Of a DNA stretch of 57,574 nucleotides, positions 1 through 8,470 are shown piece after piece (positions within the stretch are counted from its first letter, which is position 1; every line of letters begins with the position of its first letter). Source of the stretch: Phormidium willei BDU 130791 (GTDB lineage Bacteria; Cyanobacteriota; Cyanobacteriia; Cyanobacteriales; Geitlerinemataceae); contig LSZA01000012.1 in NCBI GenBank assembly GCA_001637315.1, positions 1-57,574 on the forward strand, given 5' to 3'. The notes under the pieces are model-generated. The model did no database searches. It was given only the letters and a program-made list of their open reading frames with translations, and was not told the origin of the DNA. A program made the position numbers and the translations under genes.

Positions 1-35
1 TTCCCCTGTTCCCTGTTCCCTATTCCCTGTTCCCT
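1..35. repeat. Tandem heptamer repeat (TTCCCTG/TTCCCTA)
   Basis: Five near-perfect units of TTCCCTG or TTCCCTA open the window just before the first gene. The same unit, on either strand, recurs at 8309-8424, 21704-21786, 22929-22981, 55198-55237 and 57524-57574. It fits the short tandemly repeated repetitive (STRR) sequences known from filamentous cyanobacteria. No function is shown by the sequence. Confidence 0.85.
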
Positions 36-44
36 TAAACCCAA

Positions 45-1316
45 ATGCCTGCAACCCTAGCCCTCATCGCCCACGACGCTAGAAAAGAGCAACTGGTTAG
101 TTTTGCCCAAGACTACCGCTCAATTCTCGGCCGCTATCATCTCATCGCCACCGGAACCACCGGACGACGGATTCAAGAAGCGACCGACTTATCCGTCGAA
201 CGGATGGAATCAGGCGGAATGGGAGGAGACACACAAATCGCGGCCCGAGTCGTTGACGGCGATGTCGTTGCCGTAATCTTCCTCATCGATCCCCTCTACG
301 CCCAACCCCACGAACCCGACATTCAAGCCCTGTTGCGGGTTTGTAACGTCCACAACGTGCCGTTAGCCACCAACCTAGCCACCGCCACGGCTGTCATTCA
401 GCAACTGGCCACCCACCGTGTCGCCCACCTTATTTTTAACCCCGCCGCCGGTCAAGGGAACCCCGATCGCGAACTAGCTTTAATTCGCGAACAACTGCAA
501 GATCGGATTCACCTGAATGTCTTGGTGACAGAACCTGACACAGATTTAAAAGTCTTAGTTCAGCAGGCCCTGGAGTCGGGAACCGATTTAGTCATCGCCT
601 CTGGGGGAGATGGAACCGTCTCCACCGTTGCCGATGCCCTATTACATACTGAAATTCCTCTCGGGGTGATTCCTCGGGGAACCGCCAACGCCTTCGCCAG
701 TGCCTTGGGGATTCCGCAAAATATCCGTGGGGCCTGTGAGTTACTCATCTCGGGAACCAACCGCGTGATTGATGCGGCCCGGTGTAACGATCGCACCATG
801 ATTCTCCTAGCTGGAATTGGCTTTGAGGCGGATGTAGTGGAATTAGCCGATCGCGAGAAGAAGGATCGTTGGGGGGTTTTGGCCTATCTCTGGGGCGGTG
901 TGCAACGGTTCAATCAAGACAGTCAATTTGATGCCGAACTCGAAATTGACGGAGAAGTGCGGCAATTCCGGGCCGATGCCATCACCATTGCCAACCTGGC
1001 CCCGCCCACCTCGATTTTGGCTCAGGGATTCGGGGAGACGATTCCGGATGACGGGGTTTTAGAGATTACCATCGGTACGACAGAAAACCGCTTACAGGCA
1101 CTTAACGCCCTCACCAGCATGGTGGGAGCAGCAATTTTGAAAACAGAGACCCAACGAGACGATATCATCTGTTTGCGGGCGGCTAAGCTGCGGGTGACGG
1201 CAGACCCGGTCAAGAATATCGTCATTGACGGGGATGTGGTGGAAACGACTCCGGTGGAGATCGAATGTTTACCGAAGGCGTTGACGGTGATTGCACCGTT
1301 GTCGCTGACGGTGTAG
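45..1316 (+). CDS. Methylglyoxal synthase-like domain fused to a YegS/BmrU-type lipid kinase
   Basis: The 423-residue protein joins two enzymes. Residues 1-122 match methylglyoxal synthase: the AHD and ATGTTG phosphate-binding segments, GGD with Asp62, and PHEPD with His89 and Asp92, which line up with Asp71, His98 and Asp101 of the E. coli enzyme. In that family the enzyme turns dihydroxyacetone phosphate into methylglyoxal. From about residue 126 a diacylglycerol/sphingosine-kinase fold follows, with the nucleotide loop GGDGT at 187-191 and PRGTANAFA at 210-218. This family phosphorylates lipids such as diacylglycerol with ATP. Both halves look intact, so a two-function protein or an MGS domain used as an allosteric sensor are both possible. 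The fold assignments are firm; the joint role is inference. No signal peptide is visible. Confidence 0.9.
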   Translation: MPATLALIAHDARKEQLVSFAQDYRSILGRYHLIATGTTGRRIQEATDLSVERMESGGMGGDTQIAARVVDGDVVAVIFLIDPLYAQPHEPDIQALLRVCNVHNVPLATNLATATAVIQQLATHRVAHLIFNPAAGQGNPDRELALIREQLQDRIHLNVLVTEPDTDLKVLVQQALESGTDLVIASGGDGTVSTVADALLHTEIPLGVIPRGTANAFASALGIPQNIRGACELLISGTNRVIDAARCNDRTMILLAGIGFEADVVELADREKKDRWGVLAYLWGGVQRFNQDSQFDAELEIDGEVRQFRADAITIANLAPPTSILAQGFGETIPDDGVLEITIGTTENRLQALNALTSMVGAAILKTETQRDDIICLRAAKLRVTADPVKNIVIDGDVVETTPVEIECLPKALTVIAPLSLTV

Positions 1317-1435
1317 GCCGGGGAGATATTCGTTGATTTTGGCTCAGATCATTGCTCAGATCATTGGAATGTCTGTTTTCAAGAGCGCGATGACCCTCAG
1401 CATGAGAAAATCCCTAGAGACCCTCCGCTAGACCC

Positions 1436-3145
1436 ATGACTGACGCACAGCATCTCGAAGATACCCTCCTCAACCTCAATGGACGCGGCTACAAAGCCTA
1501 TAAAGACTTACGGGGACAGTACCAATTCCCCGACTTTAAACTGACCATTGACTATGTTCAAGGAGATCCCTTCGCCGCACCGAGTCAGTTGAGTGTCTGG
1601 GTTCCCATGAGCGTCGCTGGCTTTCCCGAACCCCTCTACGCCAGTCTCTCCCGAGAAATCGCCCTACGGGATTACCTAACCCGGGCTTTTTCTCGGGCCT
1701 GTCGTCAACTGAGTCAGAAACGGGGAACCGGCAAAAGTGGCGCGATCGCCGTCTGTCGTCTCGGTCAAGAAGTATTAGTACGAACCTCTGCATTTGTCAA
1801 CCCCAAAGGCGTAGAAATTCGCTTCACCGTGGGACTTCCCGCCCAAGGACGGCGCATTTTAGGGCGACAGGCCGCCGAAATGCTCTGTGATGACATCCCG
1901 GAACTGGTCGATCGCGCCCTCATCTACCCAAACCTCGATGCAGCGGCGATTCAGCAGCACGTCGAAACCATCGAAGATGCCGACTGGCTGCGATCGCAAC
2001 TCTCCCAAAACAACCTCATCGCCTTCGTTGCCGACGGCTCAATTTTACCCCGCCGCAGTGGCGTCGATGCCCGTCCCCTGGAGATTAACGCCGTCCCCTT
2101 TGAGTCTCCCGAATCCCTACGAGTCACCTTTAAGCGGCCCAACGGCGGACCCATCAGCGGTATGGGGATTCCTCGGGGCATTACCCTGATTGTCGGCGGC
2201 GGCTATCATGGCAAATCGACCCTGCTGCGGGCGATCGAATTAGGGGTCTACAACCGCATTCCCGGCGATGGTCGCGAATTTGTCGTCACCGATGAGGCCG
2301 CCGTGAAAATTCGTGCCGAAGATGGTCGTTCCGTGCGTGGGGTGGATATTTCGGCATTTATCAACAATTTACCCCAAGGACAAACCACTACCGCCTTCTC
2401 CACCGAAAACGCCAGCGGGAGTACCTCTCAGGCCGCCAATATCATCGAAGCCATCGAAGCTGGGGCCACCGCCTTACTCATTGACGAAGACACCTCAGCG
2501 ACGAACTTCACCATTCGCGATCGCCGGATGCAAGAATTGATTGCCAAAGAACATGAACCCATTACCCCCTTCGTCGATCGCGTGGGTCCCCTCTTTGACG
2601 AACAGGGGATTTCCACCATTCTCGTCATGGGAGGAAGTGGCGATTACTTCGAGGTGGCCCATACGGCGATCGCCATGACCCACTATCGCCCCCAAAACGT
2701 CACCGAGCAAGTCAAAGACATCGCCGCCCAGTACGACACCGGCCGCCAACCGGACCCCCAATCTCCCCTAACTCCTCCCAACCCTCGCTATCTCCTCCCC
2801 GACAGTCTCGACCCCAGTCGCGGTAAACGGGCCGTCAAATGGCAAGTGCGAGATGACGATGAAATCGTTTTTGGCAGCGATGAAATCGATTTATCCGCTG
2901 TTGAACAACTCGTCGATGCGGGACAATTACGAGCCATTGCTGAAGCCATGGTCTATCTCAAACAGGAATACTCAGGAACCCATAAAACCCTCAAGCAGGT
3001 ATTAGACGAGATTGAGGGGGCGATCGCCGACCAAGGCTTAGATATTCTCTCCCCCTTCCCCGTAGGAAATCTGGCCCAATTCCGTCGTTTTGAACTAGCT
3101 GCCGCCCTCAATCGTCTCCGACAACTTCAAGTTAAAACCCCATAA
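1436..3145 (+). CDS. Predicted ATPase of the ABC class (ABC_ATPase, PF09818-like)
   Basis: The 569-residue protein matches the stand-alone 'predicted ATPase of the ABC class' family in length and layout. A family-specific N-terminal part of about 240 residues precedes an atypical Walker A, GGGYHGKST, at residues 254-262. A Q-loop-like FINNLPQGQ, a signature-like SGSTSQAANIIEAIEAGA and a Walker B ALLIDEDTSATNF follow. There are no membrane segments and no partner permease nearby, so it is probably a soluble ATPase rather than a transporter. The substrate is unknown in the family, and a link to nucleic acids is only guessed from ABC relatives. A hairpin at 3172-3197 follows the stop. Confidence 0.88.
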   Translation: MTDAQHLEDTLLNLNGRGYKAYKDLRGQYQFPDFKLTIDYVQGDPFAAPSQLSVWVPMSVAGFPEPLYASLSREIALRDYLTRAFSRACRQLSQKRGTGKSGAIAVCRLGQEVLVRTSAFVNPKGVEIRFTVGLPAQGRRILGRQAAEMLCDDIPELVDRALIYPNLDAAAIQQHVETIEDADWLRSQLSQNNLIAFVADGSILPRRSGVDARPLEINAVPFESPESLRVTFKRPNGGPISGMGIPRGITLIVGGGYHGKSTLLRAIELGVYNRIPGDGREFVVTDEAAVKIRAEDGRSVRGVDISAFINNLPQGQTTTAFSTENASGSTSQAANIIEAIEAGATALLIDEDTSATNFTIRDRRMQELIAKEHEPITPFVDRVGPLFDEQGISTILVMGGSGDYFEVAHTAIAMTHYRPQNVTEQVKDIAAQYDTGRQPDPQSPLTPPNPRYLLPDSLDPSRGKRAVKWQVRDDDEIVFGSDEIDLSAVEQLVDAGQLRAIAEAMVYLKQEYSGTHKTLKQVLDEIEGAIADQGLDILSPFPVGNLAQFRRFELAAALNRLRQLQVKTP

Positions 3146-3171
3146 TCAACTCATAAATATTGCCCAAAAAA

Positions 3172-3197
3172 TAGGGGTTCAGTCTGTTGAACCCCTA
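3172..3197 (-). terminator. Intrinsic terminator between convergent genes
   Basis: A perfect 10-bp stem (TAGGGGTTCA / TGAACCCCTA) encloses a 6-nt loop. An A-run lies just upstream on the plus strand, so the U-tract would be on the minus-strand transcript. It therefore best serves the fasciclin gene reading leftward. It may also stop the plus-strand ATPase gene, but without a U-tract. Confidence 0.65.
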
Positions 3198-3313
3198 CCT
3201 AATTGAACAATTTAAAAACTCAATGTATTGCCATCAGGAAACCAGGGACGCAACCAACGCAAAACCAATAATGCAGAGGGTTTGCCCCTCGTCACTCGCC
3301 ACGACTCAACCCA

Positions 3314-3997
3314 TTACCAGGTGACCGGAAAAGTCCTAGGAGCCGGGCGGGGAGCAGGATTCGTACGAGGTGCAGGGGCAGGAGTCGTTTGTGTTTCCGT
3401 CCTTGTTTCCGTCCTCGTCTCAGTCATCGACCGTTCATCTAACCGAGATTGCAAATCACCGGGAACAATCACCGTGTCAATCTTGTGAATTACCCCATTG
3501 TTGGCCGGAATATCTGTGTCAATGACCCGAGCGGGGCCAACATTAACCCGATTTCCCTGAACCCTAGCATTGACGGGGCCATTCAGTGTGTCCAACACTT
3601 CGTTACCAATATCATTAGCTTCGAGAATTTCAGGAACAACGTGCATTCCTAAAACATCCTGCAACAGATCCCGATTCGCCGGGTCAGTTAAAGCATTCAC
3701 CACAGACTGAGGTAAATCTTGAAACGCTTGGTCAGTCGGTGCAAACAACGTGAACGGTCCGTCATTAGCCAAGGTGTCCGCCATTCCCGCTAATTGCGCC
3801 AATTGTAGCAGCGTGTTCATATCTCCGGCCGCCGCTAGGGAATCAACCAGGCTTCCCAGACCCATCTGAGCCACTTCAGTTTCTAACTCAGGAGAGGAGG
3901 TCGTCACCTCAGCACGACTCGGAGTTACCGCCAGCGTTGTCGTACTCAATAGCACCATTGCACCCGTAAGCCATTGGAATCGGCGTTGAGAGTTCAT
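3314..3997 (-). CDS. Secreted fasciclin (FAS1) domain protein
   Basis: From the ATG at 3997 the product is 227 residues. A positive N-terminus and a hydrophobic stretch end in an SRA-type signal peptidase site near residue 29, so export is likely. One FAS1 domain spans about residues 45-185, with the H1-like FTLFAPTDQAF and the terminal NNGVIHKIDTVIVPG. FAS1 domains act in cell-surface adhesion. The last 45 residues are low complexity: TETR repeats and then a Pro/Ala/Arg-rich tail, likely an extended surface or wall-contact region. A longer TTG start at 4018 would add seven residues but is less likely. The hairpin at 3172-3197 is the probable end of the transcript. Confidence 0.88.
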   Translation of the reverse strand: MNSQRRFQWLTGAMVLLSTTTLAVTPSRAEVTTSSPELETEVAQMGLGSLVDSLAAAGDMNTLLQLAQLAGMADTLANDGPFTLFAPTDQAFQDLPQSVVNALTDPANRDLLQDVLGMHVVPEILEANDIGNEVLDTLNGPVNARVQGNRVNVGPARVIDTDIPANNGVIHKIDTVIVPGDLQSRLDERSMTETRTETRTETQTTPAPAPRTNPAPRPAPRTFPVTW

Positions 3998-4018
3998 ATA
4001 TCTTAACGTTTTGAACAA

Positions 4019-4504
4019 CAGTCGTCATTCTAACGCAGGTTTTTGGGAATGTTCGTCAATTGCGGGGGAGAAGACAAAATGTTCGTCAATTGCGGGACAC
4101 GGGACTCCCCTCGGGTGATGTGGCCAATGGGCGACCCTCTCCTGGTCAAGCCCATAAATTCATTGAGCGATGTAAAACTATAAATAAATATGGTATAGTT
4201 TGAGTGTAAGATTTGGTCGCGATTACCATGGCGTACAAGGACGAGCGTTCCTTGCCCCAACTGAGCGAAAGCCAGTTTTCATCTGGATTAGGGGATAGTC
4301 ATCAGCTCAGCCAGTTGACGTACAAGGCTGCATGGGATGGGAAAAATACCCTTGAGATTGACTGTGTCTTAGCGAACTCTCAGATCTACCCGATGGGTTG
4401 CAACAGGTTAGAGAATGGGTCTCGAAACCTGCGAGCGTGGACTTGTAGAGACAATGGGAATCACCAAGACCGTACTCTAAATTGTCCATTCTCCTGGATC
4501 CCAA
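4019..4504. other. Gap of about 490 bp with direct repeats and no convincing gene
   Basis: This is the longest stretch without a clear gene. It holds two copies of a 19-bp direct repeat (4048-4096) and an AT-rich patch near 4170-4202 with a TATAGT box. An open frame runs from 4213 into the next gene, but its coding quality looks poor. Repeat pairs of this kind are found at the ends of some transposons, so the gap could be a relic of one. No transposase sequence was recognised. Confidence 0.45.
4048..4096. repeat. Direct repeat pair of 19 bp, 30-bp period
   Basis: The sequence AATGTTCGTCAATTGCGGG occurs exactly twice, at 4048-4066 and 4078-4096. Closely spaced identical sites are a common layout for transposase binding at the ends of Tn7-like/TniA elements, or for an operator. 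Which of these applies cannot be told from the window. Confidence 0.75.
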
Positions 4505-7138
4505 ATGACACAGCAAATTTTCCCCAAATCTCCCGAACCCGATCGCCAAGACATTGGAGACTGCATCACCTGGTTGAGTTTTCATCGCATTTGGGGAACA
4601 TTGAGGCCCGAGACGATCGCCGCGATCGCCTCATCCCTAAACCTGGTGCGGGCAGACTCCGACACCACAATCTACGATCAAGACACCTATCCCAAAGGGT
4701 TATACCTGCTCAAGTGGGGAACCGTCGAAATTTATCGAGCCTCCCCCGTCGGTCAAACCCATATCATCTATCGCAACGCCGGGGAACTATTCGGCCATAT
4801 CTCCATCGGGGCGGGGGAAGACACAGACAATTATCGCTCTGGGGCGAAGACAATTAGCTGTAGCGAAATTTGGTTCATGCCCCGCGATCGCTTCGAGGAT
4901 CTCAAAACCGAGTATCCCGACATTAACAATGCCATCAATACCCTCTTAGCCCAAGATTTGCTGCGCTTTTCCCAACGTCTGGCCCAAGAACAAGCGCGTA
5001 TTCAGGGATTACAACCCTATGTTCGCCCCCTCTCTCTCAACGAAACCATTATTGGAGAGAGTAAACCCAGCCAGAAACTCGCCAAACAGGTCAAACAGGC
5101 CGCCGGAGACTTAAAACCCGTGTTCCTCCAAGGGCCATCAGGAAGCGGAAAAACCTTTATTGCTGGACTCATTCATCGCCAGTCTGGACTCAAAGATCGG
5201 CCCTTCGCCGAAATCGACTGTGCGCAACTGCCCTTAGATGGAGCGGGAGCAGTGAACACCGATATCTTATTTGGGCAGTATGACGGACTCCAGGGAGCGA
5301 TCGCCCTCTTAGAACGAGGAACCCTAGCCATCAATAATATCCAACTCCTGACCCGAGGCGATCGCGATCGACTCGCACACTACCTCAAAACCGGACATAT
5401 CATCCCCAACGCCCCCGTTGAGATGCAGCAGCAGGTCATCGAGCAATCCTCCCCCACCCTCTCCGTGCGTCTCATCCTCACCAGTCCCAAAAAACTCCCC
5501 TTCTCCGACATCGATGCCCACAGCCTCAAACTCTTCACCCTACCGCAACGGAAAGGGGATATCCCCGCCTTCGCCCACCATTTCCTAGACAAATTTTGTC
5601 GGGAACAGGGTCGCCCCCCCCTACAACTCGATCAAGCCGACTTACGACGGCTACTCAGCTATGACTATCCCGGCAACATCGGCGAATTGGAAGGGATTTT
5701 AAAACGGGCCGTAGCCATGACCCCCCTGGGGCAGTCGGTCATTCCCGAACAAGTCTTGTGGTCTCTCGAATCCCCCAAAAACACCTTTCGAGTCGACTTA
5801 CTTAACCAAATTCCGGGATTACGGCAATTCCTCTTAAGTGACTGGTGGCCCAAAGCCATTTGGTGGCCAATGATGCTGATTTTTATCCCCGTTACCGTGA
5901 TGGGATTGATTGGTCCGCAGACTCGGGATGCCAACGTAGCCTTGAACCTATTTTGGGCCTGGTGGTGGCCGTTTTATCTGCTGTTGTTTCCCGTCATCGG
6001 CCGTCTCTGGTGTGCCGTTTGTCCATTTATGATTGTCGGAGAATGGGCCAGAACCATTTCCCTGTGGATTTGGCCGAGGCAGTTATTACCCTGGCCGACC
6101 AAATGGCTGAACAAGTGGGGAGCGTGGCTGCTGTGGGCCGGGTTTGTCGCCATTTATCTCTGGGAAAAATTGTGGGATCTTCCTCATCGGGCTTATCTCT
6201 CAGCATGGCTACTGCTGGTGATTACAGCGGGGGCGGTAATTTGTAGCGTCATCTACGAGCGTCGCTTGTGGTGTCGCCACCTTTGCCCCATCGGTGGCAT
6301 GAATGGGATGTTCGCTAAATTAGCGGTGTTGGAATTGCGCTCAACGCCGCAGGTTTGCGGGACTCAATGTCAGACCTTTGGCTGCTATCGGGGGAGCGAT
6401 GAGACTCCCGTTAATTTTCCCGATGCCCTGCCCACAGAGGGACAGGCAACGGGGGGCTGTCCTCTGTATTCCCATCCAGCTCAGTTGCCCGATAATCGCG
6501 ATTGTATGTTTTGTATGACTTGTGTTAAGGCCTGTCCCAACCGTTCGGGACAGTTGAATCTCCGCTTCCCGGCGGCGGATATTTGGGAAGGCCATCGAGG
6601 GTTCCCGGCAGAAATTGCCCTACTGCTGTTGCTGTTCGGTGGGGTGTTTATGCACCATTCTGACGCGATTTTAGGCTGGTTCGGTTGGTCCGAGTTGGCG
6701 ATCGATTCTGAGCATTTGGCGATCGCCATTCCGGTGGTTAGCCTCATCTTGTCCATCCCCCTGATTCTGACCTATACAGCTCACAAAATCGCTTCCTTCT
6801 TTGACTCCGAGATGCCGGAGTATCAAACCGTCATTTATGCCTACCTGCCCCTCGTTCTGGCGGGAAACTTAGCGCATTACCTACCCTCCGCCATGACCGA
6901 AGCCGGTCAGATTCTGTCCGTAACCGCTCGCACATTTGGCTTCAGTGGGGAGGGATTACCCACTCTAACCTGGAGTTTGGAGGTCGCCCAGTTTCTGCAA
7001 GGCGTGACCTTACTGTTGATTTTAGGATTTAGCATCTTTCCCCTATTGAAAATCACAGGCCGTCCTCTGCTTAAAACAATGCCCCATCTCATTCTGATGG
7101 GAATTATGGTTATTGCCTGGTACGATCTGTTGATTTAA
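4505..7138 (+). CDS. CRP-like sensor / degenerate sigma54-type AAA+ / NapH-like membrane Fe-S fusion protein
   Basis: The 877-residue protein has three parts. Residues about 25-155 form a cyclic-nucleotide-binding (CRP-like) beta-barrel, with GELFGHISIGAGE at the phosphate-cassette position but no canonical Arg-Ala. Residues about 180-420 resemble the AAA+ domain of sigma54 activators. Walker A (GPSGSGKT, 210-217) is intact, but Walker B reads LAINNI with Asn277-Asn278 in place of Asp-Glu. The GAFTGA loop reads YDGLQGA (259-265), and the sensor II motif PGNVREL reads PGNIGEL (Gly393 for Arg). No HTH follows. Instead residues about 455-877 form a polytopic membrane module like NapH/CcoG, with CAVCP (503-507), CRHLCP (590-595) and one ferredoxin-like CMFCMTCVKACP (667-678). 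Domain calls are firm. Loss of ATP hydrolysis and of sigma54 contact is inferred from the lost residues. cysK follows after 100 bp. Confidence 0.9.
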   Translation: MTQQIFPKSPEPDRQDIGDCITWLSFHRIWGTLRPETIAAIASSLNLVRADSDTTIYDQDTYPKGLYLLKWGTVEIYRASPVGQTHIIYRNAGELFGHISIGAGEDTDNYRSGAKTISCSEIWFMPRDRFEDLKTEYPDINNAINTLLAQDLLRFSQRLAQEQARIQGLQPYVRPLSLNETIIGESKPSQKLAKQVKQAAGDLKPVFLQGPSGSGKTFIAGLIHRQSGLKDRPFAEIDCAQLPLDGAGAVNTDILFGQYDGLQGAIALLERGTLAINNIQLLTRGDRDRLAHYLKTGHIIPNAPVEMQQQVIEQSSPTLSVRLILTSPKKLPFSDIDAHSLKLFTLPQRKGDIPAFAHHFLDKFCREQGRPPLQLDQADLRRLLSYDYPGNIGELEGILKRAVAMTPLGQSVIPEQVLWSLESPKNTFRVDLLNQIPGLRQFLLSDWWPKAIWWPMMLIFIPVTVMGLIGPQTRDANVALNLFWAWWWPFYLLLFPVIGRLWCAVCPFMIVGEWARTISLWIWPRQLLPWPTKWLNKWGAWLLWAGFVAIYLWEKLWDLPHRAYLSAWLLLVITAGAVICSVIYERRLWCRHLCPIGGMNGMFAKLAVLELRSTPQVCGTQCQTFGCYRGSDETPVNFPDALPTEGQATGGCPLYSHPAQLPDNRDCMFCMTCVKACPNRSGQLNLRFPAADIWEGHRGFPAEIALLLLLFGGVFMHHSDAILGWFGWSELAIDSEHLAIAIPVVSLILSIPLILTYTAHKIASFFDSEMPEYQTVIYAYLPLVLAGNLAHYLPSAMTEAGQILSVTARTFGFSGEGLPTLTWSLEVAQFLQGVTLLLILGFSIFPLLKITGRPLLKTMPHLILMGIMVIAWYDLLI

Positions 7139-7238
7139 TCCTAAAGCATTTGAATCTAAAAAGTTAGCTAATTTTTAGTATTTTGTTGCTTGGGTTTTCC
7201 GTTTTTCAAATTTTGTTTTCAACTCTATTTCAAAACCC

Positions 7239-8195
7239 ATGAAAATCTACCAAAACATCAATGAAGTCATCGGCAACACACCTTTAATTCGCTTGCAGCA
7301 TTTACCAAAACAGTACCACTGCAATGCTGACATCATTTTGAAACTAGAAAGTTTCAACCCAGGGCGATCCATTAAGGATCGCATTGCCGTGAGTATGATT
7401 AAAGAAGCAGAAAATGCGGGGTTGATTCAACGGGGATGTTCAACCATTATCGAGGCGACATCTGGTAATACGGGGATTGGTTTGGCGATGGTTTGTGCCG
7501 CGAATGGTTATCGTCTAATTTTGACCATGCCCGATAATATGAGTCAGGAACGGCAACAATTGTTAAAAGCCTATGGGGCTGAAGTCGTGACAACACCGGC
7601 TAAATTGGACATGGCGGGTGCGATCGCCCGGGCCAATGAACTTCTCGCGAGTATTCCGAATTCCTTTTCTCCCCAACAGTTTAGTAACCCCGCTAACCCC
7701 AAAATTCACTACCAAACAACGGGACCCGAAATTTGGGCAGATACCCAGGGAAAAATTGATGTTTTTGTAGTGGGTGTCGGTACTGGGGGAACGTTGACGG
7801 GAGCAGGTTATTATTTAAAACAGCAAAACCCAGATTTGAAAATTATTGCCGTAGAACCCGCGTCCAGTGCCGTTTTGAGTGGCAAAAATCGCGGCATTCA
7901 TGATATCCAAGGAATTGGTGCAGGGTTTATCCCGGATGTATTACGGGAAGATTTAATCGATGAAGTGGTTCAAGTGACCGAAGACGACGCTTACAAATTT
8001 GGGTTACTTTTAGCCGAAACAGAAGGTATTATGAGTGGGATTTCAACCGGGGCGGTGGTGTCAGTCGCCTTGGAGATTGGGGCAAGTTTAGACGACGGCG
8101 ATCGCACCATTGTCACGATTCAAGCCAGTGGCGGAGAACGGTATTTAAGCACCCAAATGTTTCAACCTCAATCCCTAGAAGCCGTCGTTCACTGA
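7239..8195 (+). CDS. cysK: Cysteine synthase A (O-acetylserine sulfhydrylase)
   Basis: The 318-residue product has the usual length and all main motifs of the fold-type II PLP enzyme. These are the PLP lysine in SIKDR (Lys46), the substrate loop TSGNTG (74-79), the phosphate-binding GTGGTLTG near 180, and ISTG and QASGGERYLS near the C-terminus. The enzyme joins sulfide to O-acetylserine to make cysteine in the cytosol. It lies 100 bp after the membrane Fe-S fusion gene on the same strand with no clear terminator between them, so co-transcription is possible. The DNA between and just inside the gene is more AT-rich than its neighbours. Function is certain at family level; which OAS-sulfhydrylase isoform is not. 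Confidence 0.95.
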   Translation: MKIYQNINEVIGNTPLIRLQHLPKQYHCNADIILKLESFNPGRSIKDRIAVSMIKEAENAGLIQRGCSTIIEATSGNTGIGLAMVCAANGYRLILTMPDNMSQERQQLLKAYGAEVVTTPAKLDMAGAIARANELLASIPNSFSPQQFSNPANPKIHYQTTGPEIWADTQGKIDVFVVGVGTGGTLTGAGYYLKQQNPDLKIIAVEPASSAVLSGKNRGIHDIQGIGAGFIPDVLREDLIDEVVQVTEDDAYKFGLLLAETEGIMSGISTGAVVSVALEIGASLDDGDRTIVTIQASGGERYLSTQMFQPQSLEAVVH

Positions 8196-8250
8196 CACCA
8201 CTTATCATCTCTAGTTTCAGGCTCTCGGGGCGACTCTACCTCCCGATGGC

Positions 8251-8299
8251 AGGCGGCAGAGCCGCCTACAGTCCGTGTCACGGCTTCAGCCATGACACG
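8251..8299. repeat. Intergenic double hairpin, stem-AGA-stem type
   Basis: Two hairpins lie side by side. AGGCGGC-AGA-GCCGCCT (8251-8267) has a perfect 7-bp stem. CGTGTCA...TGACACG (8274-8299) is extended by an inner GGCT/AGCC. The first shares its AGA loop and design with the hairpin at 26550-26570. This looks like a dispersed repeat, and it also lies where a cysK terminator would be expected, but no U-run follows. Confidence 0.7.
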
Positions 8300-8308
8300 A
8301 GGAATTTC

Positions 8309-8424
8309 TATTCCCTGTTCCGGTGTTCCCTGTTCCCTGTTCCGGTGTTCCCTGTTCCGGTGTTCCCTGTTCCCTGTTCCCTATTCCCTGTTCCCTATTC
8401 CCTGTTCCCTATTCCCTGTTCCCT
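8309..8424. repeat. Heptamer array (TTCCCTG/TTCCCTA/TTCCGGTG), 116 bp
   Basis: This is the longest heptamer array in the window. TTCCCTG and TTCCCTA units alternate, and three 8-bp variants with CCGGTG are interspersed. The CCGG variant reappears in reverse at 22929-22981 and 57524-57574, so these arrays share an ancestry or an expansion mechanism. It occupies the gap between cysK and the zinc-ribbon gene. Confidence 0.88.
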
Positions 8425-8470
8425 CACCACAGATGTCACACTAGACTAAAGCTCAACATCCCTCGTGCCT

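Noticed and set aside
4213..4857. Open frame of 214 codons overlapping the start of the CRP/AAA+/NapH gene
   Set aside because: It overlaps a sure gene by 350 bp in another frame, and the protein has no recognisable domain. Its first part could be relic DNA, but I cannot support a gene.
8309..8424. Possible CRISPR array
   Set aside because: Units are 7-8 bp, directly adjacent and without unique spacers, so these are tandem heptamers.
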